From the NCBI GenBank assembly GCA_946887075.1, contig CAMPKA010000027.1:1-34284 (forward strand): DNA of 34,284 bases. Direction: 5' to 3'. Below, piece by piece: positions 25,659 through 34,284 of this stretch. How positions within the stretch are numbered: the stretch's first letter is position 1; the number at the start of each line of letters is the position of its first letter. A program made the position numbers and the translations under genes. The notes beneath the pieces were generated by a model. The model saw only the letters and a list, made by a program, of their open reading frames with translations, had not been told where the DNA came from and ran no database searches. This DNA is from an uncultured Salinimicrobium sp. Lineage in GTDB: Bacteria > Bacteroidota > Bacteroidia > Flavobacteriales > Flavobacteriaceae.

Positions 25659-25666
25659 CAAATTTA
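25659..25666 (-). promoter_or_regulatory. -7 element for ffh
   Basis: TAAATTTG is an exact match to TAnnTTTG, 39 bases upstream of the ffh ATG. The -33 region has only TTC at 18 bases. Confidence 0.5.
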
Positions 25667-25712
25667 ATGATTTGGTCCCTAAGTGAAAATTTAAATTCCT
25701 CAGGGTAGGGGG

Positions 25713-27482
25713 TTACATTCTTTCGGGAACTTCTATCCCCAACAGTGAGAAAGAAGTTTTGATCGTCTCTCCTATTTTGCTCGACAACTGAACCCGGAAT
25801 CGGCGTTCGGCGTCATCTTCTGTTCCAAGGATGGGGACATTCTGGTAGAAGCTGTTGAAATCCTTTACGAGTTCATAGGCGTAATTCGCAATGACAGCCG
25901 GGCTGTGTGCCTCTGCGGCGGCCTGAACGGTTTCAGGGAAGATCTCCAACAGTTTGATCAGCTGCCGTTCCTTTTCATGTAACACATAGTTCTCTACCGC
26001 TCCCGTGTAATCGAAATCGGCCTTGCGAAGGATAGACTGGATCCGGGCATAGGTATACTGAATGAACGGGCCGGTGTTTCCCTGGAAGTCCACAGATTCC
26101 TCAGGATTGAACAATATGCGCTTCTTCGGGTCGACCTTCAGGATGTAATACTTCAGGGCGCCCATTCCGATGATCCTGTAAAGCTGTTGCTTTTCATCTT
26201 CGGAATACCCCTCCAGCTTGCCCAGTTCCGCTGAAATTCGGGCCGCTGTAATGGTCATTTCTTCGATAAGATCATCTGCATCCACCACTGTTCCTTCCCT
26301 GCTCTTCATTTTTCCGCTTGGAAGGTCCACCATTCCATAACTGAGATGGTAAAGGTTTTGGGCCCAGGAGAATCCCAATTTCTTCAGGATCAGGAAAAGG
26401 ACCTTAAAATGATAATCCTGTTCATTGCCTACCGTGTAGACCATCCCGTCGATGGGGAAATCCTTCACCCTCTGGACTGCTGTCCCTATATCCTGGGTGA
26501 TGTATACCGCGGTTCCGTCGCTTCGGAGCACGATCTTTTCATCCAGCCCCTCATCGGTAAGGTCGATCCAAACACTTCCGTCTGGTTTTTTAAAAAAGAC
26601 TCCTTTATCCAGCCCTTCTGCCACGATATCCTTCCCGAGAAGATAGGTGTCGCTTTCATAATAGTTCCTGTCGAAATCCACGCCGAGTTTCTGATAAGTT
26701 TCCCTGAAACCTTCATATACCCACTGGTTCATGCTTTTCCAAAGGTTCACCACCTCAGTATCCCCGGCTTCCCACCTTCGGAGCATCTGCTGAGCTTCCA
26801 AAAGAATCGGAGCCTTGGATTTGGCCTCTTCAGGGTCCATCCCTTCCGCGACAAGACTGGCAATCTGTTCCTTGTAGACCTGATCGAATTTCACGTAATA
26901 ATGTCCCACCAGTTTATCTCCTTTCATCCCGGCTTCCAAAGGGGTCTCGCCATTGCCAAAGCGTTGCCAGGCAATCATGGATTTACAGATATGGATCCCC
27001 CTGTCATTGATGATCTGGGTTTTGACAACCTTCTGACCGGCAGCTTTTAAAATTTCGGCCACTGAGTATCCGAGGAGGTTGTTGCGGATGTGTCCCAGGT
27101 GCAAGGGTTTATTCGTGTTAGGTGAGGAATATTCCACCATGATGGTCTCCTTGCCGGCAGGGGTTTTTCCGAAATTCTCTTTATTCCTTATTCCTTCAAA
27201 AAAGTCAAGGTAGTAGGAATCAGTCAATACGATATTGAGGAAACCCTGGACCACGTTGAATTTCCGGATGAACGGGTTGTGTTCCACAAGATAAGTTCCT
27301 ATCGAGTTCCCCAATTCCACCGGGTTAGTCCTCACCTGCCGGAGCATAGGAAATGTGACCAGCGTGATGTCTCCTTCAAAATCCTTACGGGTCGGCTGGA
27401 ATTCCACCTGTTCGGGCTCAACCTGGAAGCGTTCTTTCACTGCGGATTTTACCTGCTCGACAAGATCATTCTCAATATGCAT
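25713..27482 (-). CDS. argS: Arginine--tRNA ligase
   Basis: Charges tRNA-Arg. The protein (589 residues from this start) has the N-terminal Add-1 tRNA-recognition domain (QPTRKDFEGDITLVTFPMLR), the class I signature SSPNTNKPLHLGHIRNN, the long catalytic domain with YVTGNEQDYHF-type sequence (seen as YTVGNEQDYHFKVLF), MKSREGTVVDADDLI, and the C-terminal DALR anticodon-binding domain ending IEVPERM. The first ATG is at 27503, but it lies only about 5 bases from the predicted transcript start. The ATG at 27482 (MHIENDLVEQV) aligns with the start of flavobacterial ArgRS as I recall it, so I use it. It is followed by ffh, which has its own -7 box. Confidence 0.96.
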   Translation of the reverse strand: MHIENDLVEQVKSAVKERFQVEPEQVEFQPTRKDFEGDITLVTFPMLRQVRTNPVELGNSIGTYLVEHNPFIRKFNVVQGFLNIVLTDSYYLDFFEGIRNKENFGKTPAGKETIMVEYSSPNTNKPLHLGHIRNNLLGYSVAEILKAAGQKVVKTQIINDRGIHICKSMIAWQRFGNGETPLEAGMKGDKLVGHYYVKFDQVYKEQIASLVAEGMDPEEAKSKAPILLEAQQMLRRWEAGDTEVVNLWKSMNQWVYEGFRETYQKLGVDFDRNYYESDTYLLGKDIVAEGLDKGVFFKKPDGSVWIDLTDEGLDEKIVLRSDGTAVYITQDIGTAVQRVKDFPIDGMVYTVGNEQDYHFKVLFLILKKLGFSWAQNLYHLSYGMVDLPSGKMKSREGTVVDADDLIEEMTITAARISAELGKLEGYSEDEKQQLYRIIGMGALKYYILKVDPKKRILFNPEESVDFQGNTGPFIQYTYARIQSILRKADFDYTGAVENYVLHEKERQLIKLLEIFPETVQAAAEAHSPAVIANYAYELVKDFNSFYQNVPILGTEDDAERRFRVQLSSKIGETIKTSFSLLGIEVPERM

Positions 27483-27514
27483 GTCAATGAGTTTGGGTTT
27501 CATTTTGGAAAGTG

Positions 27515-27522
27515 CAAAGATA
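27515..27522 (-). promoter_or_regulatory. -7 element for argS
   Basis: TATCTTTG followed by CA, the commonest -7 form here, places the transcript start near 27508 and supports the ATG at 27482 over 27503. The -33 region is weak (TTTC about 21 bases upstream). Confidence 0.5.
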
Positions 27523-27567
27523 GCGTAAAATTATACCGGAGGGAAACCCGGTTCCAGGGGAAATCTT

Positions 27568-27575
27568 TATCTTTC
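27568..27575 (+). promoter_or_regulatory. Possible -7 element for the gene at 27587
   Basis: TATCTTTC matches the -7 box except at the last base and lies 11 bases before the ATG. No -33 match is seen. Confidence 0.3.
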
Positions 27576-27586
27576 AGGAAAAAGCG

Positions 27587-28018
27587 ATGCTGGTAAACAT
27601 TTCGGAAGATTTTTCACAAAAACGGGAGCTGATCAATGAGGAGGTTGGGAAACCTTTTCCCCTGGAGGAGCGGGAACGGATAGCGGGAACACATCTTCAG
27701 AACATTCCTGTTACTGCCGCCAGCCTTAAGATTTACAACCTGCTGATGCTCAACGAAGGATCCAGCACCTGCAGCCTGGAACTGCGGCCTAAGGGGATCA
27801 TCATCGGTTTCCGTGGGGGAAGTGAAACTTACGCCCTCGTCATCCCATACTACAAACTGCGGGTATACAAAGGACGCCCGGAGCAGTATGCCTTCTACAA
27901 GGACCAGCATTTCATCAAGATAATGGCCAAAAAGGACGATCCCGAAATACACCGGTTTATAAAGAAGATCACCCACTTCAAGGCAGGTACACGGTCTTCG
28001 AGGATAGAAGATCTTTAG
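27587..28018 (+). CDS. Small cytoplasmic protein of unknown function
   Basis: I do not recognise a named family. The 143-residue product starts MLVNISEDFSQKRELINEEV and has no signal peptide or membrane segment. An N-terminal helical, charged part (to about residue 40) is followed by a beta-rich part: LELRPKGIIIGFRGGSETYALVIPYYKLRVY with a break, then FIKIMAKKDD, and a basic helix at the end. The region GIIIGFRG..YALVIPYYKLRVYKG has the look of a small PH-like barrel, which is only an impression. It is divergent from argS and its 3' end lies 19 bases from the 3' end of ctlX. Codon use and clean framing support a real gene. Confidence 0.78.
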   Translation: MLVNISEDFSQKRELINEEVGKPFPLEERERIAGTHLQNIPVTAASLKIYNLLMLNEGSSTCSLELRPKGIIIGFRGGSETYALVIPYYKLRVYKGRPEQYAFYKDQHFIKIMAKKDDPEIHRFIKKITHFKAGTRSSRIEDL

Positions 28019-28037
28019 AATTCTCTGAGCCGTCCTG

Positions 28038-28970
28038 TTATTTCCTGGGCAGGAAGACCTCGGCCATCATACAGCGCGCACTTCCCCCTCCACAGGTTTC
28101 TATGGTCTCCAGGTCCGAACTCAGAATCCGGCAATGCCTTTCAATGGCCGTGATCTGATCCGGCCTCAGCGTCTTATGTGCAGACTGACTCATCACGAGA
28201 TAACGTTGTCCTCCGGCACCTTCCACCTGCAGCATGTTCCCGGCATATCGGTGCATCTGGGCTTCAGATATGGCTATGATCTCTTTTCCATCAGAACGCA
28301 GGTGTCGCACCACATTCCTGCGCTCCTGTGGATCATCAATTGTGTCCAGACATATTACCGCAAAGGTTTCGGCAAGGCACATCATGACATTGGTGTGGTA
28401 GATTAACCTTCTTTCCCCTCCGACGTCCTGATAAGCATGAAATATCACTGGAGTGAATTCAAAGTCTTCGCAGAATTCGATCAGCATCTCCTCCCCCGCC
28501 CTGGGAGAAAGCGCACAATAAGCCTTTTCATTAACCCGATCCAGAATCATGCTCCCGGTCGATTCCAGGAACTGCTCCTCCTCTTCTGCACCGGTATAAT
28601 CCATCACTTCTCTGATCAAAAATCCCGCTGCTTCCACCGCCTCAATAACTTCGCCTCGTCTTTCCCGTCTCCTGTTTTCGGCAAAAAGCGGATAAAGAAC
28701 AGCCGTGCCATTTTCATGAAAGGTCACCCAGTTGTTTGGAAAAACAGAGTCGGGCGTATCCAGGGTTTCATCATCCTCCACTACAATAATCTGCACTCCA
28801 GCTTCCCTCAATTTCCTGACAAAGCCGTCGAATTCCTGTTGCGCTCTTCGATTTATCTCTTCCTGATCGAGCTGAAGTCCAGCCTGAAAATAATTATTCA
28901 CCGCGGTCTGCTCATTCATTCTGAAGGCGACCGGCCTGATCATAAGAATCGTGTCGGTAATCTGTCTCAT
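28038..28970 (-). CDS. ctlX: CtlX, citrulline-hydrolysing amidinotransferase-fold enzyme
   Basis: A 310-residue member of the guanidino-group modifying superfamily. CtlX proteins are known as citrulline ureidases, releasing ornithine, CO2 and ammonia; the assignment here rests on family likeness. The motifs are clear: MIRPVAFRMNEQTAVNNYFQ at the N terminus, DSVFPNNWVTFH (74-85), ESTGSMILDR (136-145), YHTNVMM with His192, and the C-terminal GGGSARCMMAEVF with the presumed catalytic Cys300. It starts 9 bases after the DDAH-like gene, so the two are one transcript and probably one pathway. Its 3' end faces the unknown gene at 27587. Confidence 0.92.
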   Translation of the reverse strand: MRQITDTILMIRPVAFRMNEQTAVNNYFQAGLQLDQEEINRRAQQEFDGFVRKLREAGVQIIVVEDDETLDTPDSVFPNNWVTFHENGTAVLYPLFAENRRRERRGEVIEAVEAAGFLIREVMDYTGAEEEEQFLESTGSMILDRVNEKAYCALSPRAGEEMLIEFCEDFEFTPVIFHAYQDVGGERRLIYHTNVMMCLAETFAVICLDTIDDPQERRNVVRHLRSDGKEIIAISEAQMHRYAGNMLQVEGAGGQRYLVMSQSAHKTLRPDQITAIERHCRILSSDLETIETCGGGSARCMMAEVFLPRK

Positions 28971-28979
28971 ACAATCGAG

Positions 28980-29891
28980 TTAGTCCCTGATAAGGGGAAG
29001 TGTAGAACACCGGAGCAGTCCTTCCTGCTTGGCGATCTCCGCATATGGCACCTTCTCAACCTTTATACCATTATCCTCCATCCAGGTGTTGAGGCGCCTG
29101 AAGTTCCTTTCGGAAATGACTACCTCCGGCGAAATCGAGAAAATGTTGGAATTCATATGGTACATCTCATCCCTGGTGATCTCAAAAATATTTTCCTTTC
29201 CGAAAAGGGCTACCAGCCATTTATACTCTTCCTGGTCAAGAAATCCGCCGGGATAGATAATGGCTTTGTTCCTTCCGACCGGCTGGAAACAGCAGTCCAG
29301 ATGAAGCGCATTTTCCCTGGCTTCCGTGTTGGACTTTTTCAGGTTAAAAGATTTCACTTTTTTATCAGGAAATAATTCCGTGAGATAATGGACTGCCCGG
29401 AGATTGGTTCGGGCTGTTATCAGGTCCGGATAATCCGGGCCGTAGTAGGATCCGATAAAAAGATAATCATCATGTAGGATCACATCTCCGCCTTCTACAT
29501 GAGCATCCTTGGGAAGGCTGATGATATGCTCTTTTCCGATCTCATCCAGGACGTGGGAGATGGCCTCGATCTCCTGGTCCCGATCAGGAAGAATATTGGC
29601 TTTGATGAATTTGTCGTCGATGACAAAACCGATATCACGGGTGAAGATCTGGTTATAGTCCTCAATCAGTTTCGGACGGAACACCTGAACCTCATATCGG
29701 TCCAGAACTTGTGCTACACTTTCGATCTCAGTAATCATGTCAGCCTCGAGCGGATAGGTTCCTCTGCGGATGTGTTCAGCTGACTTCGGATCGTATGCCT
29801 CGGCAATATCCGGTACCGGACCATTGCTTTGTGCCGTCCCCAGAACCACCGCCCTTAGCCGTGAAGTTTCGTTTTTGACATTGAGCTTCAT
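28980..29891 (-). CDS. Dimethylarginine dimethylaminohydrolase / arginine-deiminase-like enzyme
   Basis: A 303-residue enzyme of the same fold as CtlX. It carries the superfamily residues: Asp86 in FTRDIGFVID, Glu133 in HVEGGDVI, His197 in ALHLDCCFQPVG and nucleophile Cys295 in LLRCSTLPLIRD. Such enzymes hydrolyse arginine or N-methylarginines to citrulline plus ammonia or an amine, or transfer amidino groups; sequence alone does not separate these. Because CtlX uses citrulline and follows after 9 bases, a citrulline-producing hydrolase is the best reading. An exact -7 box lies upstream and the gltA terminator precedes it, so the pair is its own unit. Confidence 0.88.
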   Translation of the reverse strand: MKLNVKNETSRLRAVVLGTAQSNGPVPDIAEAYDPKSAEHIRRGTYPLEADMITEIESVAQVLDRYEVQVFRPKLIEDYNQIFTRDIGFVIDDKFIKANILPDRDQEIEAISHVLDEIGKEHIISLPKDAHVEGGDVILHDDYLFIGSYYGPDYPDLITARTNLRAVHYLTELFPDKKVKSFNLKKSNTEARENALHLDCCFQPVGRNKAIIYPGGFLDQEEYKWLVALFGKENIFEITRDEMYHMNSNIFSISPEVVISERNFRRLNTWMEDNGIKVEKVPYAEIAKQEGLLRCSTLPLIRD

Positions 29892-29910
29892 ATGGGATCC
29901 TGATTTTCGG

Positions 29911-29918
29911 CAAATATA
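29911..29918 (-). promoter_or_regulatory. -7 element for the DDAH-like/ctlX unit
   Basis: TATATTTG on the minus strand, 19 bases before the ATG at 29891, is an exact -7 box. It lies downstream of the gltA terminator. No TTG is found at -33. Confidence 0.5.
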
Positions 29919-29965
29919 CTAAAAGCGCTCCAGCATTTTGCCTCGGATCCTTCAGGGAATTTTTC

Positions 29966-29993
29966 AAAAAAAAACGCGGAATAAAATTCCGCG
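29966..29993 (-). terminator. Rho-independent terminator after gltA
   Basis: On the minus strand CGCGGAAT and ATTCCGCG form a perfect 8-bp stem around TTT, followed by nine T residues. It lies 16 bases after the gltA stop. Confidence 0.92.
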
Positions 29994-30009
29994 CCAGGTC
30001 TGTGTTCTC

Positions 30010-31293
30010 TTAACGTTGGTCGATGCTTTTGAACTTCCTAAGAGGTTCCCCGATATAGATTTGGCGGGGACGGCCGATGGGTTCTTTTCGCAGCCGCATT
30101 TCTCTCCATTGGGCGATCCAGCCAGGAAGTCGTCCAACCGCAAACATAACGGTGAACATCTCAGTAGGTATCCCCATCGCACGATAGATGATCCCGGAAT
30201 AGAAGTCCACGTTCGGATAAAGTTTTCGCTCTACGAAATATTCATCTTCCAACGCTGCCCTTTCTAGATCTTTGGCAATCTCGAGAATAGGATCCTCCAC
30301 TCCCAACTGTCCGAGCACCTCGTCAGCTGCCTTCTTTATGATCTTTGCCCGGGGATCGAAATTTTTGTAAACACGGTGACCGAAGCCCATCAGTCGGAAA
30401 GGATCATTCTTGTCCTTAGCTTTGTTTATGAACTTACCTGTATCTCCGCCATCTGCCTTGATCGCTTCCAGCATTTCGATAACGGCCTGGTTGGCTCCCC
30501 CGTGCAATGGCCCCCACAAAGCAGAGACTCCCGCTGAGATCGAAGCGAATAATCCCGCGTGGGAAGATCCCACTATTCGTACCGTGGAAGTAGAGCAATT
30601 CTGTTCGTGGTCCGCATGAAGAATCAGCAGCTTGTCCAGAGCATTGACCACCACTTTGTTGAGCTTGTAGTTTTTCTTGTCTTCCTGGAACATCATTTTC
30701 AGAAGACTCTCCACGTAGCCGATATTGGTGTCCTTGTTGTAGAGCGTCTGGTTCCGCTTCCTGCGAAGCGTCCAGGCTGCCAGTACCGGAAACTTGGCCA
30801 GTATCTTCACGATCGCCTTGTACATGTCCTCTTCAGAATCGACATTGACCGATTTGGGATTAAACGCGGTCAGGGCACTGGTCAGGGACGAAAGAACTCC
30901 CATCGGGTGGGCGGATTCGGGAAACCCGTTGAGAACGGTTTTCATGTCCTCATTGACGATACTCTGGTCCAGGATATCCGTGTTGAACTTCTGAAGCTGG
31001 AGTTTTGTGGGAAGCTCTCCGAAAATCAACAGGTAAGCCACTTCGAGGAAATCGGCCTTTTCAGCCAATTCCTCAATGGAATAGCCCCTGTATCGCAGAA
31101 TCCCTTCCTCTCCGTCGAGGAAGGTAATCGCACTTTCGCAGGAACCTGTGTTCTTATATCCGGGATCAATGGTAATGGCTCCGGACTGGCCTCTTAGCTG
31201 GGTGATATCTATTGCTACTTCGTTCTCTGTTCCCACCACCAACGGCAGTTCGTACTTCTTACCTTCGATCTGTAAAGTTGCTGCTTTAGCCAT
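30010..31293 (-). CDS. gltA: Citrate synthase (hexameric type II)
   Basis: Condenses acetyl-CoA and oxaloacetate to citrate. The 427-residue protein matches E. coli GltA in length and layout: a beta-rich N-terminal part (residues 1-60), then ILRYRGYSIEELAE, LHADHEQNCSTSTVR, GPLHGGAN with His264, MGFGHRVYKNFDPR with His306 and PNVDFYSGIIY with Asp363. These three are the catalytic residues, numbered almost as in E. coli. The C terminus has the RPRQIYIG motif. It follows eno after a 218-base gap full of inverted repeats, and a strong terminator ends it. No convincing promoter is seen directly upstream. Confidence 0.97.
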   Translation of the reverse strand: MAKAATLQIEGKKYELPLVVGTENEVAIDITQLRGQSGAITIDPGYKNTGSCESAITFLDGEEGILRYRGYSIEELAEKADFLEVAYLLIFGELPTKLQLQKFNTDILDQSIVNEDMKTVLNGFPESAHPMGVLSSLTSALTAFNPKSVNVDSEEDMYKAIVKILAKFPVLAAWTLRRKRNQTLYNKDTNIGYVESLLKMMFQEDKKNYKLNKVVVNALDKLLILHADHEQNCSTSTVRIVGSSHAGLFASISAGVSALWGPLHGGANQAVIEMLEAIKADGGDTGKFINKAKDKNDPFRLMGFGHRVYKNFDPRAKIIKKAADEVLGQLGVEDPILEIAKDLERAALEDEYFVERKLYPNVDFYSGIIYRAMGIPTEMFTVMFAVGRLPGWIAQWREMRLRKEPIGRPRQIYIGEPLRKFKSIDQR

Positions 31294-31352
31294 TTCTTTA
31301 TGGAATTTTTTATAGGATATTAAGGAAGGCTAATTTACGAAATTCTCTGCTA

Positions 31353-31498
31353 TTTCCGGGCGGTTTGCCCCGGAAACCTCAGCCGTCGAACCCTTATAGG
31401 AACAGAAAGGGCAAAACCGCCTCCTCCCTTTCCGCCCCGGGGACCTAAAAGGTTTATTACCAGAAATTCCAGGATATCCTGACCGGGAACTCCCGGTC
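31353..31498. repeat. Cluster of inverted repeats between eno and gltA
   Basis: Several palindromic elements lie within about 145 bases. TTTCCGGG/CCCGGAAA pair at 31353-31376. GGCGGTTTGCCC (31359-31370) can instead pair with GGGCAAAACCGCC (31409-31421), with one bulge. CCCCGGGG lies at 31435-31442, the perfect 12-base palindrome CAGGATATCCTG at 31470-31481, and GACCGGG/CCCGGTC at 31481-31498 with a 4-base loop. None is followed by a long U-run on the minus strand. The first two pairings share bases and exclude each other. The 31294-31511 gap holds no gene. Confidence 0.6.
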
Positions 31499-31511
31499 GG
31501 TCCTTCGGGTA

Positions 31512-32816
<1,305 letters not shown>

Positions 32817-32933
32817 TTAATGATTTATTCGAATTTGATCCCGCAAGATACGAAATGTTCAAAAGGACACCGAAAGTCCCTGAGAAACCTCATGGCTTTT
32901 TAAGAGAAATTTACCAACGAAAACGGTTGAGAA

Positions 32934-32963
32934 CAAAAATCCCCGCTATTGCGGGGGTTTTTT
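32934..32963 (-). terminator. Rho-independent terminator after carA
   Basis: CCCCGC and GCGGGG (extended by a wobble pair) form a stem around a 4-base loop, with A/T runs on both sides; on the minus strand it ends in ATTTTTG. It begins immediately after the carA stop codon and could act in either direction. Confidence 0.85.
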
Positions 32964-32964
32964 G

Positions 32965-34077
32965 CTAGGCGTGCTCAGCGATAAGGTGGTGTATGAATTC
33001 ATCAAAGAGGTAATGGGCATCATTTGGCCCGGGACTCGCCTCCGGATGATATTGAACCGAAAAGCACTTCTTGTCCTTCATCCTGATCCCGGCGACGGTC
33101 TGGTCGTTCAGGTGCAGGTGGGTGATCCGGATCTCCGGGTGGTTCTCAGTTTCTTCCCGATTCACGGCAAACCCATGGTTCTGGGAGGTGATCTCTCCCT
33201 TACCAGTTTCCAGGTTTTTGATCGGATGGTTGATCCCCCGGTGACCGTGGTGCATTTTGTAGGTGGAGATTCCATTGGCCAGGGCCAATATTTGGTGCCC
33301 CAGACAAATCCCAAACAGCGGTTTGTCATCGGCAATGATATCCTTCACGGCCTGAATCGCACCGGTCAGCGGTTCCGGATCGCCGGGTCCGTTGGAGATC
33401 AGGTAACCCTGCGGGTTCCACTTTTTCATTTCCTCATAAGATGTATCGTAAGGGAATACCTTGCAATAGACATCCCGGGTGGCCAGGTGCTTCAGGATAC
33501 TTCTCTTGACCCCTACATCCAGCACTGCGACCCGAAAGCGAGACGATTCCTTTCCAAAGAAATAAGGCGCTTTGGTCGAAACCCGGGAGGCCAGTTCCAG
33601 ACCTTTCATATTAGGAATCTCAGAGAGCTCCTTTTTAAGGGACTCCATGTCCTCAAACTCGGTGGTAATCACGGCATTCATCGCTCCGTTCTCCCTGATG
33701 TAGGTAACCAGGGCCCTGGTATCCACATCGGAAATGGCCAGCAGCTCGCTTCGCTCCAGAAACTCCTGAAGGGTCTCCTGGGCCGCAGGGCGAGATTCAA
33801 AATAGCTGAAGTTCTTGCAAACCAGGCCGGAGATCTGGGGGGTGTCCGCTTCCTCCTCCTCGTCTGTTGCCCCGTAGTTCCCGATATGGGCGTTGGTCGT
33901 CACCATGATCTGTCCGAAATAGGACGGATCTGTAAAAATTTCCTGGTAACCTGTCATCCCTGTATTAAAACAGATTTCCCCGAAGGTCTTACCTTCCCTG
34001 TCTCCGACGGCTTTCCCGTGAAAGACCGTGCCGTCCTCAAGCAGGACGATCGCTTTTTTTCTAGGTTTGTACTTCAT
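32965..34077 (-). CDS. carA: Carbamoyl-phosphate synthase small subunit
   Basis: The glutamine amidotransferase subunit that supplies ammonia to CarB for carbamoyl phosphate, used in pyrimidine and arginine synthesis. The 370-residue protein has the N-terminal CPSase small-chain domain (FNTGMTGYQEIFTDPSYFGQ) and the class I GATase domain with ISNGPGDPEPL, Cys258 in GICLGHQILAL, SQNHGFAV, and His344 and Glu346 in QYHPEASPGP. All triad residues are present. carB is not in this window. The gene follows rplQ, from which it is separated by a terminator. Confidence 0.97.
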   Translation of the reverse strand: MKYKPRKKAIVLLEDGTVFHGKAVGDREGKTFGEICFNTGMTGYQEIFTDPSYFGQIMVTTNAHIGNYGATDEEEEADTPQISGLVCKNFSYFESRPAAQETLQEFLERSELLAISDVDTRALVTYIRENGAMNAVITTEFEDMESLKKELSEIPNMKGLELASRVSTKAPYFFGKESSRFRVAVLDVGVKRSILKHLATRDVYCKVFPYDTSYEEMKKWNPQGYLISNGPGDPEPLTGAIQAVKDIIADDKPLFGICLGHQILALANGISTYKMHHGHRGINHPIKNLETGKGEITSQNHGFAVNREETENHPEIRITHLHLNDQTVAGIRMKDKKCFSVQYHPEASPGPNDAHYLFDEFIHHLIAEHA

Positions 34078-34130
34078 ATCCCTGATACTATCCTGTTATT
34101 GTCAGCCTGCAGCTGAAATGAGAATTTATG

Positions 34131-34162
34131 AAAAAAGGATAAACTTTACAGCTTATCCTTTT
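34131..34162 (-). terminator. Terminator after rplQ
   Basis: On the minus strand AAAAGGATAA and TTATCCTTTT form a perfect 10-bp stem around 10 bases, followed by TT. It lies 26 bases beyond the rplQ stop and upstream of carA. Confidence 0.75.
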
Positions 34163-34187
34163 CAAATTTTCGAAGAATGATTGCATC

Positions 34188-34284
34188 CTATTCCTCTTTC
34201 TTATCTGTTCCTTTTTCTTTTGGAGCTTCTGGAGATTCCTTTTTGGCTTCAGGAGTTTCCTTTTTTGGTGCCGGAGTTTCCTTT
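34188..34284 (-). CDS. rplQ: Ribosomal protein L17, C-terminal end only (partial)
   Basis: Only the last 31 codons and the stop are inside the window. Read on the minus strand they encode KETPAPKKETPEAKKESPEA, then PKEKGTDKKEE and a TAG stop. This is a low-complexity tail with repeated KKETPEA-like units. The core of L17 is not visible. The assignment rests on position: in flavobacteria I recall rplQ just upstream of carA and carrying a Lys/Glu/Pro/Ala-rich C-terminal extension. Another protein with such a tail is possible. Confidence 0.65.
   Translation of the reverse strand, partial: KETPAPKKETPEAKKESPEAPKEKGTDKKEE

Noticed and set aside
28437..29375. Open frame of about 310 codons antisense to ctlX and the DDAH-like gene
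   Set aside because: Both genes on the minus strand have all active-site motifs; the antisense product has no signal, domain or promoter.
32962..34116. Long open frame antisense to carA
   Set aside because: carA has complete catalytic motifs on the other strand; the antisense frame shows no family motif and is a by-product of codon bias.

Overview
This window is a stretch of core chromosome from a Bacteroidota bacterium, almost certainly family Flavobacteriaceae. Four things point there. Promoters follow the Bacteroidota pattern (TTTG, about 19 bases, TAnnTTTG), several of them matching exactly. Start codons lack Shine-Dalgarno sequences. The gene set includes fused SecDF, the FadL-like OmpP1 family, DUF2911 and CtlX. 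The order rplQ-carA-eno-gltA is, as I recall, typical of flavobacteria. I cannot name the genus. I see no prophage, insertion sequence, CRISPR array or defence island.

Layout. Positions 1-1611 (minus strand) hold a tRNA-Glu cut by the window edge and proS. Positions 1711-4271 (plus) hold an odd Tyr/Trp-rich and Arg/Ser-rich lipoprotein followed by an OmpP1/FadL-type outer-membrane protein. Positions 4426-8211 (plus) form a compact run of folE, cysS, yidD, lgt and a DUF192 lipoprotein. Positions 8493-15715 (minus) carry secDF, mdh, an exported DUF6588-like protein and gyrB. A 412-base gap follows, then a DUF2911 protein (plus) and queE (minus) that end at a shared terminator. Positions 17537-23375 (plus) carry a D-Ala-D-Ala carboxypeptidase lipoprotein, a Tat-type LD-carboxypeptidase, a small lipoprotein, rluF, a VOC protein, an AI-2E-type membrane protein and a YkvA-type protein. 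Positions 23381-27482 (minus) are argS, ffh and folD. An unrecognised small gene lies at 27587-28018. The remainder (minus) is rplQ (3' end only), carA, eno, gltA, a DDAH/arginine-deiminase-like enzyme and ctlX.

How the genes relate. Most are housekeeping: aminoacyl-tRNA synthetases (proS, cysS, argS), protein export and lipoprotein maturation (ffh, secDF, yidD, lgt), folate and queuosine metabolism (folE, folD, queE), peptidoglycan trimming (the DacB-like and LdcA-like pair), central carbon (eno, gltA, mdh) and topology (gyrB). The DDAH-like plus CtlX pair reads as a two-step route from an arginine-type substrate through citrulline to ornithine, downstream of carA, eno and gltA.

Nothing here is a clear undescribed system. 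The best leads are non-coding: a nested hairpin of about 93 bases between mdh and secDF, a dense set of inverted repeats between eno and gltA with two mutually exclusive pairings, and a hairpin at the predicted 5' end of the ffh mRNA. The aromatic/arginine-rich lipoprotein and its overlapping divergent promoter with proS are the best protein-level lead.
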